Below are positions 9,384-18,305 of a DNA stretch of 64,000 bases, in pieces. The notes under the pieces were generated by a model. The model did no database searches and was not told where the DNA came from. It was given only the letters and a program-made list of their open reading frames with translations. Where the stretch lies: the NCBI GenBank assembly GCA_002364615.1, contig DEYP01000025.1, forward strand, positions 186,001 to 250,000. The letters are read 5' to 3'. The DNA comes from Arsukibacterium sp. UBA3155 (GTDB lineage: Bacteria > Pseudomonadota > Gammaproteobacteria > Enterobacterales > Alteromonadaceae). How positions within the stretch are numbered: position 1 is the stretch's first letter; each line of letters begins with the position of its first letter. The position numbers and the translations under genes were made by a program.

Positions 9384-11105
9384 TTAAAGCCGGGATGAGG
9401 TCAGGGTGATGTCAGCATGCGACCAGGCTTGTTTAAACCGCATCGCCACATCGTCAGCGTCGACGGTGTTACCCTGTGCCCGTAATGCCTGCTCCAGGCC
9501 AAATAGCGACCAGCCATTTTCAGGGTTACGCTTTAATTCACTGCGATAAACCTGCTCGGCTTCAGCCGCCAGCCCTGCCTGTAATAGCATGGCACCCAGT
9601 GTTTGTCGCACCGGCGCATGCCAGGCGGGTGGTTCATCGTAGGGTAGTGCATCTTCTATCTGCAGCGCCTGCTGCAGTGAACTAAAAGCACTTTCCGGCT
9701 TATTTTCAGCCCAGGCCAGCTCCGCTGCCAACATGTTTTCTGCAACCGTTACGCCATGGCTAAGCGGGTACCTGTTCCAGACTTTCATTGCTGCGATAGC
9801 CGGATCTTTGCTTAACGTTTGCAACGCACTTAGATGCTTTTTTGCTGCAACCACGTCATCGGTTCTTAATGCCGCCATGCCCTGAGCATAATGCCAGATC
9901 GCGTTCATATAGGGTAAATCCGCGGCGGGTGCAGGTACGGTTTTAATGTCCTGCCACTGACCAAAACGTACCTTCGCAAATAAGGGCGTAACGGCAAAGT
10001 TCTGCATGGCTTCCATCCCTGCCATCCGCATTAACTGGGGATCACTCGTTCGCTCTGCAGTAGAGTTAGCTGCCGCCAGCGCAACTTCACTATTGCCGGT
10101 CATGGTCGCAGCAAACCAGAGAAAATGATGATTGTGCGGTACATAGCCCAAAGGATACACGCCAGGGCCTGGCCGGCATGCCGCCAGATAGTTATTGTCA
10201 GCTTCAATTGCCCGCTGGTTTGCTACAACGGCGTCATGCCATCTGCCAACACGCGCATAGATATGAGCGGGCATATGCACCAGGTGTCCGGAACCGGGAA
10301 TTAACGTGCGCAATCGATCTGCAGCAATGGCTCCCCGCTCGGGCTCATTTGACGCTTCAACCGCATGTATATATAAATGCAGCGCCCCGGCATGATCAGC
10401 ATTTCTGGCGATAATACTCTCTAATACTTCAAGTATTTTTGCCGTTTCGCCAACGGGCTTACCTTCGCTGTCCCAGTAGGACCAGGGCTGCAGGTCCATC
10501 ATCGATTCTGCATAAAGCGTCGCCGCGTCCAGGTTATCCGGCAGTTTTTTTACCAACTCAGACATCGATACCGCGTAGGCTTTATCCAGCGCTGAGCGAT
10601 CAGCAGCGGGGTTTTCGGCATAACGGGCGGCCAGGGCGGAGATAAATGCTTGCTCCCAAGGCTTAGTATCTGGGGCTAAATTAAGCGCGGCTTGCAAACG
10701 TTGCCATGCAGCCAGATTATTCGCGGGGTCCATACCGGCATTAACATGAGGGCCCAGGACTAAAGCCGCACCCCACCAGCACATCGCACACTCTGGATCC
10801 AGTTCAATGGCTTTCAGGAAAGATCGCTCAGCCGCTTGATGATTAAAACCATAAGTCAGCATCAATGCCTGATCAAACCAACGTTGGGCCTTAGGGTTGC
10901 TTGTTGTAACCGGTACACTGTAACTGCCTAATCCGTCAAGTAAGGTAGCCCCAACCGGTGAAATCTCTGGCAGGTAACTCTTAGCTTCAGCAGACGCTAC
11001 CGGGCCGGCAAGTAGCGAATTAACATCTGTTTTTTCAATGTAAATTGCATAACTCACTGCTGCGGCAATGCCTACCACAATAGTCAGCGTGAATAGCTTT
11101 TTCAT
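9384..11105 (-). CDS. Exported TPR-repeat protein of unknown function
   Basis: 573 residues with an N-terminal signal anchor (residues about 4-22, LFTLTIVVGIAAAVSYAIYI). The rest is helical and TPR-like: a repeat near residue 85-115 (FNHQAAERSFLKAIELDPECAMCWWGAALVLG), and another at the C-terminus (LAAEAEQVYRSELKRNPENGWSLFGL as two adjacent helices). The CAMCWW segment is a CxxC motif in a conserved position of this family. I know of no assigned reaction. The convergent SCO1 neighbour makes a metal or thiol role conceivable, but nothing proves it. The ATG has a Shine-Dalgarno GGAG in the preceding bases. Confidence 0.75.
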   Translation of the reverse strand: MKKLFTLTIVVGIAAAVSYAIYIEKTDVNSLLAGPVASAEAKSYLPEISPVGATLLDGLGSYSVPVTTSNPKAQRWFDQALMLTYGFNHQAAERSFLKAIELDPECAMCWWGAALVLGPHVNAGMDPANNLAAWQRLQAALNLAPDTKPWEQAFISALAARYAENPAADRSALDKAYAVSMSELVKKLPDNLDAATLYAESMMDLQPWSYWDSEGKPVGETAKILEVLESIIARNADHAGALHLYIHAVEASNEPERGAIAADRLRTLIPGSGHLVHMPAHIYARVGRWHDAVVANQRAIEADNNYLAACRPGPGVYPLGYVPHNHHFLWFAATMTGNSEVALAAANSTAERTSDPQLMRMAGMEAMQNFAVTPLFAKVRFGQWQDIKTVPAPAADLPYMNAIWHYAQGMAALRTDDVVAAKKHLSALQTLSKDPAIAAMKVWNRYPLSHGVTVAENMLAAELAWAENKPESAFSSLQQALQIEDALPYDEPPAWHAPVRQTLGAMLLQAGLAAEAEQVYRSELKRNPENGWSLFGLEQALRAQGNTVDADDVAMRFKQAWSHADITLTSSRL

Positions 11106-11181
11106 GGTGTATCTCCATCAATCCATGTATGAATTTGTGTGATACACGTCCTGATGTGATTTTTGCCTTAGAACAATCTCA

Positions 11182-13053
11182 CTACTTGCTATCTCCACGC
11201 AATAACCGCACCTGTCGCTCCAACTCTGCAGCATTTGCTGCAGCTGCCGGTACTGCCTTGCTGGCGTGCAAACTAATCTTAGACCATAACCGGCCTTTTA
11301 GTTTAAAAGCGCCCTTACCATGATGACTAAAAAACGAGCCCCACAGTCCCTGCAGTGCCATTGGCACTACTGGCACCGGGCTTTCGGCAATTATCCGCTC
11401 GATACCTGGCCGGAAGTTATCTATTTCGCCGGTTTTGGTCAGGCGGCCTTCCGGGAAAATACAAACCAGATTACCTTCTGCCAGTTCATGGCGAATAGCC
11501 GCGAAGGCGGCCTCGTATACCTGTTCATCTTTCTGTTTACTGCAGATTGGAATAGTACGGGCTGCACGGAATAACCAATTCGCCACTGGCAAGTCATAAA
11601 TGGCTTTTTCCATTACAAACCTTACCGGGCGGCGCACCGCGCCGGCAATCAGCATGGCATCAACATAGCTGACATGATTGGCCACCAACACCGCCGCACC
11701 TTCTTCAGGAATATGATCAAGACCCTGGCTTTTAACCCGGTACAGAGTATGACTTAGTAAATAAATAACAAACCGCAGCGCAAATTCCGGTACCTGGCTA
11801 TACACGTAGCATGCCACTACGGCATTCATAATGGCCAGAATTAAAAAGTATTCTGGTATGGTCAAGCCAAGTACTGCCAGGAAGACAATACCGGCTATGG
11901 CACTTACTACCATAAACAGCGCATTGAAAATATTATTGGCGGCGATCATTCTGGCACGCTGCGCTGGCTCCGCTCTTTTTTGCAGCAAGGCATACAACGG
12001 CACGATAAACAGGCCGCCCGATACCCCAATCATGGTTAAGTTTATCAATACCCACCAGCCATAGCCGCTGTTTAAAAACGCCCCAAGGCCAAGTAACTCT
12101 GCTGATATCAGCTGCGGCGCGCTAAAATATAAACTGCAACCAAATACCGTTAAACCAATAGAGCCAAGCGGCACCATACCCAGTTCAACCCGGTTGTCCG
12201 ATAGCCGTTCACAGAGCATTGACCCTATGCCCACACCGACAGAAAACGCCACCAGTAAAGCGGTTACTACCGTATTGTCGCCACCCAGCACGGTTTTAGT
12301 AAAGTTAGGAAATTGCGTTAAGTAACTGGCACCTAAAAACCAGAACCAGCTGATGGCCATGATTGACAAATACAGCGTGCGGTTGGCATAGCTTATTTTA
12401 ATGGTCTTTAAGGTTTGCTTAAGTGGCGCGAACTGAAAGCGTTCCGCGTTATCAACCTGACCAACCTCCGGTACCGCTCTGCTGGCAATATATCCAAGCA
12501 CTGCAAATAAGATCAGCAAACCACCAATCCATAGCGCCGCGTAAGGCACACCAACCAGTAACCCACCGACAATAGTCCCCAGTAAAATGGCAATAAAAGT
12601 TCCCATTTCTACCCAGGCGTTACCGGCTAACAGCTCTTTATCATTTAGTAACTGCGGCAATATGGCGTATTTAGCTGGCCCGAAAAAGGCAGATTGCGTC
12701 CCCATTAAGAACAGCAAGCCCAGCAATAATAAGTACTGCTGCAGGTAAAATGCGACGGCTGCCAGTACCATTAACACGATTTCAGTCAGTTTCAGCAGCC
12801 TAACCAGTCTGGTTTTACACATACTGTCAGCCAGGGTGCCCGCGGTTGCTGAAAATAATAAGAAAGGCAGAATAAATAAACCCGCTGCCAGGTTCATGGT
12901 GACATCGGTACTCCACGGCAGTGCGCTGGCTGCGGTAAACGCCAGTAATAACATCAATGAGTTCTTAAAGACGTTATCGTTAAAGGCTCCCAGTGCCTGG
13001 GTCAGAAAAAAGGGCAGAAACCGGCGGCTGTTAATAATTTTACGCTCTGACAT
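11182..13053 (-). CDS. Lysophospholipid transporter-acyltransferase fusion (LplT-PlsC type)
   Basis: 623 residues in two parts. Residues 1 to about 420 form an MFS transporter of about 12 membrane helices, resembling LplT (RRFLPFFLTQALGAFNDNVFKNSL at the start). Residues about 435-610 form a PlsC-type acyltransferase with the HX4D motif in VANHVSYVD and the second motif FPEGRLTKTGEI. The expected role is flipping lysophosphatidylethanolamine inward across the inner membrane and re-acylating it. E. coli Aas also carries an acyl-ACP synthetase domain; that part is absent here, so acyl chains must come from another source. Confidence 0.88.
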   Translation of the reverse strand: MSERKIINSRRFLPFFLTQALGAFNDNVFKNSLMLLLAFTAASALPWSTDVTMNLAAGLFILPFLLFSATAGTLADSMCKTRLVRLLKLTEIVLMVLAAVAFYLQQYLLLLGLLFLMGTQSAFFGPAKYAILPQLLNDKELLAGNAWVEMGTFIAILLGTIVGGLLVGVPYAALWIGGLLILFAVLGYIASRAVPEVGQVDNAERFQFAPLKQTLKTIKISYANRTLYLSIMAISWFWFLGASYLTQFPNFTKTVLGGDNTVVTALLVAFSVGVGIGSMLCERLSDNRVELGMVPLGSIGLTVFGCSLYFSAPQLISAELLGLGAFLNSGYGWWVLINLTMIGVSGGLFIVPLYALLQKRAEPAQRARMIAANNIFNALFMVVSAIAGIVFLAVLGLTIPEYFLILAIMNAVVACYVYSQVPEFALRFVIYLLSHTLYRVKSQGLDHIPEEGAAVLVANHVSYVDAMLIAGAVRRPVRFVMEKAIYDLPVANWLFRAARTIPICSKQKDEQVYEAAFAAIRHELAEGNLVCIFPEGRLTKTGEIDNFRPGIERIIAESPVPVVPMALQGLWGSFFSHHGKGAFKLKGRLWSKISLHASKAVPAAAANAAELERQVRLLRGDSK

Positions 13054-13218
13054 TACAATACCCTATGTGTTGGTGGCCAGGCTTTCGCAGCACTGAAAAC
13101 GGTAGGTTTTTTCATCAAAATACCCTAAGTTAGTCACCTGATACCAGCAGTTCCTGCAAATATTGACAAGACGTCTGGCCATCTATATAGTTCGCAGCCG
13201 TTTTTGAAGAGGTAAATC

Positions 13219-14556
13219 ATGGTTAATCCGCTAAGCCCGCCTGGTGCCAAACGCTCGCTTATCCCGTTGGTACTGTTTGTATTGCTGTTTTTAGGCAGTG
13301 GTTTGTATTTTCAGGCACAGCAAATCGACTATGCGTTTTACCAGCTACCTGGCCATGTTGCGATCATCCCGGCAATTATGCTGGCTGTCTGGCTGCACCG
13401 GGCGCCACTGCAACAATCGATTGACGTGCTGATAAAAGGCGCTGGTAATCAGAATATTATCACCATGTGTCTGATTTACCTGCTGGCAGGTGCCTTTGCC
13501 AGTGTGGCAACAGCAACCGGTGGCGTTGATGCTGCCGTTAATGCCGGGCTAAGTGTTGTGCCGGCAGCGTGGCTGTTGCCTGGCTTATTTATTATCGCGG
13601 CGCTGATATCAACCGCAATGGGTACTTCCATGGGTACCATCGGCGCGTTAGCGCCCATAGCGGCAGGTCTGGCAACTCAGGCCAACCTGGACAATGCACT
13701 CGTTGCAGGCGTGCTACTTAGTGGTGCGATGTTTGGCGATAACTTATCGATTATCTCTGATACTACCATCGCCTCTACTCGCACACAGGGCGCCAGAATG
13801 GCGGATAAGTTTAAAGAAAACATCAAAATCGCCTTACCGGCCGCCGTGTTGACCTTACTGCTTTATACACTACTCACCCGAACTACCGCGCCAATCAGCG
13901 CAGCAGATTTCAGCTGGACCGGGGTGCTGCCCTACGCTGCCATCCTGGTGCTGGCCGTGCTGGGTTTAAACGTATTTGTTGTATTAGTGCTTGGCATTAT
14001 TCTGGCCGCAGTTCAGGGCAGTATATTTGCTGACTACCAGCTTGCCGGCCTGGGAAAGGATATTGCCACGGGCTTTGCAAGCGTGCAGGAGATTTTTCTG
14101 CTGGCGATGCTGGTCAGTGGGTTAAGTGAATTTATAAAACAACAAGGCGGGCTTAGCTGGATTTCAGCGAAAATTCAACATATTACCGGCAAGCTAAAAC
14201 TGGCAGGAAGCAAAGCGCAGCAGCTGGCCATAGCCGCATTGGCCTTTAGCAGCAACCTGTGTATTGCCAACAATACGGTCGCTATTGTGTTAACCGGTGA
14301 TGTGGCCAAAAACCTGGCCCAGCAGCATCATATTACCCCCCGGCGCAGTGCCAGTTTGCTGGATATTTTTGCCTGTATCAGTCAGGGCTTAGTGCCTTAT
14401 GGTGCACAGGCATTATTGCTAGGCGCCAGCTTTGGTATTTCTCCCTGGCAGGTGGTAACGCACAGTTATTATTGTTTAATTTTACTGCTGGTAGCCACTA
14501 GCATCATATTAATTCGTAAAACGGATCAAGTTGCAGGCGAAGTGAGCTCTGGTTAA
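13219..14556 (+). CDS. Na+/H+ antiporter, NhaC family
   Basis: 445 residues, almost wholly hydrophobic with about 11 membrane helices. The family signature region is clear: STAMGTSMGTIGALAPIA near residue 135 and LLSGAMFGDNLSIISDTTIAS near residue 170. It exchanges sodium (or another cation or organic substrate) for protons across the inner membrane. Shine-Dalgarno AGAGG lies seven bases before the ATG. Divergent from the LplT fusion; its stop overlaps the end of the convergent nucleotidyltransferase gene by four bases. Confidence 0.87.
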   Translation: MVNPLSPPGAKRSLIPLVLFVLLFLGSGLYFQAQQIDYAFYQLPGHVAIIPAIMLAVWLHRAPLQQSIDVLIKGAGNQNIITMCLIYLLAGAFASVATATGGVDAAVNAGLSVVPAAWLLPGLFIIAALISTAMGTSMGTIGALAPIAAGLATQANLDNALVAGVLLSGAMFGDNLSIISDTTIASTRTQGARMADKFKENIKIALPAAVLTLLLYTLLTRTTAPISAADFSWTGVLPYAAILVLAVLGLNVFVVLVLGIILAAVQGSIFADYQLAGLGKDIATGFASVQEIFLLAMLVSGLSEFIKQQGGLSWISAKIQHITGKLKLAGSKAQQLAIAALAFSSNLCIANNTVAIVLTGDVAKNLAQQHHITPRRSASLLDIFACISQGLVPYGAQALLLGASFGISPWQVVTHSYYCLILLLVATSIILIRKTDQVAGEVSSG

Positions 14557-15626
14557 CCGGGCTGGTGACGCTGCTGCCAGGCCAATTTACCTTTAACCCA
14601 GACGTGGCGTAATAGTGCGCGCCAGTGCATTTTATGGTGATACCCCCGCAAATACCACAGTGAACCCGCCAGGCGAGCACGCACACCACTGCCTAATTGC
14701 CATAAGACTAAAGCCCGCGCCACATCACGTCGGTAAGGGCTGTTAACCAGTTTTGCAGTAACCTCTGCTGGTAACGCGCGCTTGAATAAACTCTGCACTA
14801 ATAGCAGCGTATTTACGGTCGGCTCAAGTGCACCAAACTGCTGAGCGTCATTTAGCAGCTGTAGTAATAAATTCTGCTCTGCCAGCTGGCCATAAAGCAA
14901 ATCCAAATCGATCAGATCTTTTACTAATTTGTGCTGCTCTTCCTGCCAGAAAAAATGAATTGCTGCGTGAATATATAAATAACTCAGGTTGGGAACCTGC
15001 AAACACGAACCGGCAATTTTACTGGCACTGGCAAACACTAACTCTGTGTTCAGTTTCTTGCGACCCGCCAACGGAAATAATGCAAAATGCAGATCCAGCG
15101 CAGTACCCCGCTTTACATGATAAAGCGGCGGGTTTTCGTGCGAAAGCTCAAGATAAAAGTGTTTATCGTACGCCGAGATAGCAGGTTCGAAAAAGCCCGC
15201 AAAAAATAACTTATCTTTGCAGTCAGTTAACTGTGGCCGTCTTACCAGCAAATCTATGTCAGAATACAACCGGCCTTCGCTGACAGTCAGTCCGAGCGCC
15301 TGATAAGCCGCACCTTTTAACAGAAGGCAAGGATAGTCGGCCTGCCCCAGAAAAGGTTCAAGCTGCATCAACTCGTAAAATAAACTGCCCCGCTGTTTCT
15401 GATAATAGCGCCAGCCCCAGGCGAAGTGTTTTTGTACGGTTTCGGGTAACGATTGTAACAACTGATGCCGTGCAAATAATGCATGCAACTGCGCCGTCAA
15501 ACCCAGACTACGCGCCTGTTGTAGTAGATCTGTCCAGCATGTCGCAGTGGCATTTGCCGCAAAGGTCTGAGGGTCTCGAAAGCATCTAATGGCTAATGGG
15601 ACTAGCACAGTATCTGCTCCACACAT
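14553..15626 (-). CDS. Nucleotidyltransferase-family protein (PF14907-like)
   Basis: 357 residues. The nucleotidyltransferase signature is at about 101-128: LLLKGAAYQALGL, then RLYSDIDLLVRR with the paired Asp residues expected to bind metal. The nucleotide and acceptor are unknown for this family. It is the last gene of the four-gene cassette and overlaps the HprK-like kinase by 25 bases. An internal GTG at 15606-15608, eight bases after GGAG, would remove six residues and is an equally good start. It converges on the antiporter gene. Confidence 0.8.
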   Translation of the reverse strand: MCGADTVLVPLAIRCFRDPQTFAANATATCWTDLLQQARSLGLTAQLHALFARHQLLQSLPETVQKHFAWGWRYYQKQRGSLFYELMQLEPFLGQADYPCLLLKGAAYQALGLTVSEGRLYSDIDLLVRRPQLTDCKDKLFFAGFFEPAISAYDKHFYLELSHENPPLYHVKRGTALDLHFALFPLAGRKKLNTELVFASASKIAGSCLQVPNLSYLYIHAAIHFFWQEEQHKLVKDLIDLDLLYGQLAEQNLLLQLLNDAQQFGALEPTVNTLLLVQSLFKRALPAEVTAKLVNSPYRRDVARALVLWQLGSGVRARLAGSLWYLRGYHHKMHWRALLRHVWVKGKLAWQQRHQPG

Positions 15627-16465
15627 TCCAGCATTTGCTCAGTATCGCTATATTCCAAACGGTAACTTTCAGTATTTTCTACCAGCTGACTTAATAAGCT
15701 AAACCCTTGCGCAGCAAATACTGCGTAGTTAAAGCTGTTTTGTGCCAAATAAAGCAAGGTATCTGCTTTAGGCATGGTAAATACCGCAACTGACTCAGCC
15801 GCCGCCTGGTAAGCAGGGAAAACAATCCAGGCAGGTTTTGCACATACATTGGCCCCTTGCCAACTGCTATCTGAAGGCCGTAAATAGGCTACCGTGCCCT
15901 TCTCGGTATCGGGTGTGCGGTGGAACACCTTTATCTCTGGATGATATTGCTCAATCACGTCAATAGAAGCATTTTTTAAACTAACTGGCCGCACGTAGGG
16001 CTGCAACTGGCCGCTGGCTGGATCGATCAGGCACATTTCATCAGACAGCAACCTCCAGCCCCGAAGCATGAGTAATGCACACAGTGTACTTTTCCCACTA
16101 CCCGGAGGCGCCGGCATAATCAACGCCCGGCCATTTTTTTCCAGCACGGCAGCATGAATGGCTAGGTATTGCTGCTGATAAGCTGACACACACCAGTTTA
16201 AGCCCCACTCAAAGGTTGGGATCAGCTGATTGGCATCAGCCATCCGAAAGTGCTCGCTACCGGTACGAAAATGATATGGTCGGCTTTTACCAGCGAAACG
16301 TCTTTTATAATCGATATGAAAATCATAAATGTGCTTGATACAAGGGGACTGCAGCAGTATTTCCGGTGGGTACAATACCGACAAATCATTAAATAATGTC
16401 GGGCTGTCAGTATCGATACGCACCGAAAACGGTGGGGTATGCAGTGAAAAAAAAGCCAACGTCAC
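15602..16465 (-). CDS. HprK-related kinase A
   Basis: 287 residues. Distant relative of HPr serine kinase: a Walker A loop PPGSGKST at residues 120-127, followed by LLSDEMCLID (about 139-148), the HprK-like acidic strand. The N-terminal 100 residues precede the P-loop with IHAAVLEKNGRALIM, the usual entry into this fold. It should phosphorylate a protein or small molecule, but the substrate is unknown. The start codon GTG overlaps the stop of the 59-residue gene as GTGA, so translation is coupled. From memory, these kinases usually occur beside a PqqD-like protein and this nucleotidyltransferase family; no PqqD-like gene is here. Confidence 0.85.
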   Translation of the reverse strand: MTLAFFSLHTPPFSVRIDTDSPTLFNDLSVLYPPEILLQSPCIKHIYDFHIDYKRRFAGKSRPYHFRTGSEHFRMADANQLIPTFEWGLNWCVSAYQQQYLAIHAAVLEKNGRALIMPAPPGSGKSTLCALLMLRGWRLLSDEMCLIDPASGQLQPYVRPVSLKNASIDVIEQYHPEIKVFHRTPDTEKGTVAYLRPSDSSWQGANVCAKPAWIVFPAYQAAAESVAVFTMPKADTLLYLAQNSFNYAVFAAQGFSLLSQLVENTESYRLEYSDTEQMLECVEQILC

Positions 16466-16641
16466 TCCGGCTTATGCTGTTCTTCCGTTGAAATCCTGGT
16501 GGTAGCATAACTGATATTATCGAAAGATACAGCGGTATTATCAGTCAAAAAAACATAATTACTACGCTGTTGTTGCAGATATGCCGGTTGTCTGGCCTTG
16601 GCCAACCAGCCGGCATAATCAGAGGTAAGTAATGAGGACAT
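16462..16641 (-). CDS. 59-residue protein in the HprK-like kinase cassette
   Basis: A small frame beginning MSSLLTSDYAGWLAKARQPA and ending STEEQHKPE. Its ATG overlaps the stop of the Tat-signal gene (TAATG) and its TGA overlaps the GTG start of the kinase (GTGA). Such coupling on both sides is strong evidence that it is translated. It has no signal peptide or membrane segment. It sits where a PqqD-like peptide chaperone might be expected but is too short and shows no PqqD resemblance. It could be a kinase substrate or an adaptor (inference). Confidence 0.7.
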   Translation of the reverse strand: MSSLLTSDYAGWLAKARQPAYLQQQRSNYVFLTDNTAVSFDNISYATTRISTEEQHKPE

Positions 16642-17231
16642 TAGTCGCCAGTGCCATCTATATAATAGCGCAACACTTTAGCTAATTGATCAGTTTGGCC
16701 GCTCAACATTGCCGTATTGTACGCGTCAACAAAAGCAGCAGGCTCCGGGTATAAACCCTGGCCATAGTAAAACATTGAATGCAGAAATGAGCTGGCAATA
16801 TTGCGGGTTAAATTGTGATCTCCGCCCTGATTAACGGCCTCTGCAAGAGTACCGCCATAACCACCAGTGAAAATCTCATCAAACCGGGTATTTTCATTAA
16901 TCACTATGCCAGCATAGGTATAAGTCTCAACACCATTCTTGTGATATTTGGCAGACTTTGAATTAAAATAACCTTTTCGCTCGTTACCATTGCCAAGAGC
17001 AAAGTACTGCTTGCCACCACCATGCGATAAAAAACCAGCTCGGCACGTTTCAAATTGGTCAGCCTGCACTGATTGCATTTTTGACATGCTGGCGCTCAGG
17101 TTACAGTTTTGGGTGCTATAACCCCAGGCGCCTTTGCTTTTCAGCGCCATTAGCACTGGCAACGATCCCATGCCCGCCCGCACTAAAAACTTACGGCGGC
17201 CACTCGTTGCTTTGATATCCTTATTGTCCAT
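16641..17231 (-). CDS. Tat-signal exported protein of unknown function
   Basis: About 196 residues from the ATG at 17229-17231. The open frame extends to 17330, but the first 33 codons lack family-like character, and the internal start is preceded by AAGGGTG. The N-terminus carries a twin-arginine signal (SGRRKFLVRAGMGSLPVLMAL, i.e. RRxFL plus a weakly hydrophobic stretch), so the folded protein is probably exported through Tat. The mature part is polar with Gly-rich turns (LSHGGGKQYFALGNGNERKG, FTGGYGGTLAEAVNQGG). I do not recognise the family. As first gene of the cassette it may be the protein the kinase and nucleotidyltransferase serve, although they are predicted to be cytoplasmic. Confidence 0.72.
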   Translation of the reverse strand: MDNKDIKATSGRRKFLVRAGMGSLPVLMALKSKGAWGYSTQNCNLSASMSKMQSVQADQFETCRAGFLSHGGGKQYFALGNGNERKGYFNSKSAKYHKNGVETYTYAGIVINENTRFDEIFTGGYGGTLAEAVNQGGDHNLTRNIASSFLHSMFYYGQGLYPEPAAFVDAYNTAMLSGQTDQLAKVLRYYIDGTGD

Positions 17232-17405
17232 AGACTTTATCACCCTTGTTCCGTTTTCAGCATTACGCTGAACATTGCCTTGGTTAATGCAAAATTTAAA
17301 CCAGAGCTGTAATTCGTTGATCATAAGCAATTTACTTTAAGAACCGCCATCTAAACTTGCGAATTTGTAAAGTATGCTGACGCCAACTACTGGTTTAACA
17401 AACGC

Positions 17406-18206
17406 TTAGCGCTTGCAGCTTGGTAAACGCCCCGTCTTCTTCCGTTCATTAAATGTGGTCATCGCTTCAGGCATTCTTGAGCGCAATTCGGCTATCCTGT
17501 TTTCCGGAATAGGATGGCTGGATAAAAACTGCGGCGTGTTATTGTTGCTGGCTGCCGCCATATTCTGCCACAAATTTACCGCCTGACGTGGTTCAAATCC
17601 TGCTTTGGCCATTAAATCCAGACCAATGACATCGGCTTCCGTTTCATGGGTACGGCTAAAGGGTAAAATTACGCCTAATTGCGCTCCTAAGCCAAGCGCA
17701 GCCATAATTTCCTGCTGATATTGCACCCCGTATGCTTTAGTACCGGCATCACCAAGTGCCAGGGCTGACTGCATAAATTGATTGGTGGACAAACGCTCAT
17801 TGCTGTGACTGGCGATGACGTGGGCTATTTCATGGCCAACAACTGCTGCCAGTTGCTCCTGATTTTCGGCAACTTTTAACAAGCCGGTATAGACGCCAAT
17901 TTTGCCACCCGGAAGCGCAAAAGCATTTACCTGTTCACTGTCAAATACCACCACTTCCCAAGGGTTAGTCAGATATTCTTCCGGTGTTACCCGTAATAAT
18001 GCACTGGCAATACACTGCACATATTCATTGGTTCTGGCATCCTTGCTTATCGGCGTTTCTGCCTTCATTGTTTCAAAAGTTTGCGCCCCCATCGTACTCA
18101 ACTGCTTGCTATCAAACAGCATAATCTGATTACGACCCGTCGGTGATTGTGCGCATGACATCACAACCAGAGCAGCTAGCGCAGCGAGTGAAAACTTCTT
18201 CAACAT
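17406..18206 (-). CDS. M48-family metalloprotease lipoprotein (LoiP-like)
   Basis: 266 residues with lipobox VMSC (Cys18). The zinc site HEIAH is at residues 125-129 in AAVVGHEIAHVIASHSNERLS, with the third ligand Glu190 in THETEADVIGLDLM. Related periplasmic peptidases (LoiP, YcaL) degrade misfolded outer-membrane proteins in cooperation with the BAM complex. It lies downstream of dnaJ but is separated by a strong terminator, so it is transcribed on its own. Confidence 0.92.
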   Translation of the reverse strand: MLKKFSLAALAALVVMSCAQSPTGRNQIMLFDSKQLSTMGAQTFETMKAETPISKDARTNEYVQCIASALLRVTPEEYLTNPWEVVVFDSEQVNAFALPGGKIGVYTGLLKVAENQEQLAAVVGHEIAHVIASHSNERLSTNQFMQSALALGDAGTKAYGVQYQQEIMAALGLGAQLGVILPFSRTHETEADVIGLDLMAKAGFEPRQAVNLWQNMAAASNNNTPQFLSSHPIPENRIAELRSRMPEAMTTFNERKKTGRLPSCKR

Positions 18207-18270
18207 ATCAAAATCCTTATTAATGCATGACCACCAAGTGTACCCATGTTGTTAATTGTATCGGCAGTTG

Positions 18271-18297
18271 AAAAAAAAACCACCCGTAGGTGGTTTT
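18271..18297 (-). terminator. Intrinsic terminator of the dnaK-dnaJ unit
   Basis: On the minus strand AAAACCACC pairs with GGTGGTTTT around TACG and is followed by a run of nine T residues (18279-18271). It sits 9 bases after the dnaJ stop. Confidence 0.9.
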
Positions 18298-18305
18298 ATG
18301 TTTAG

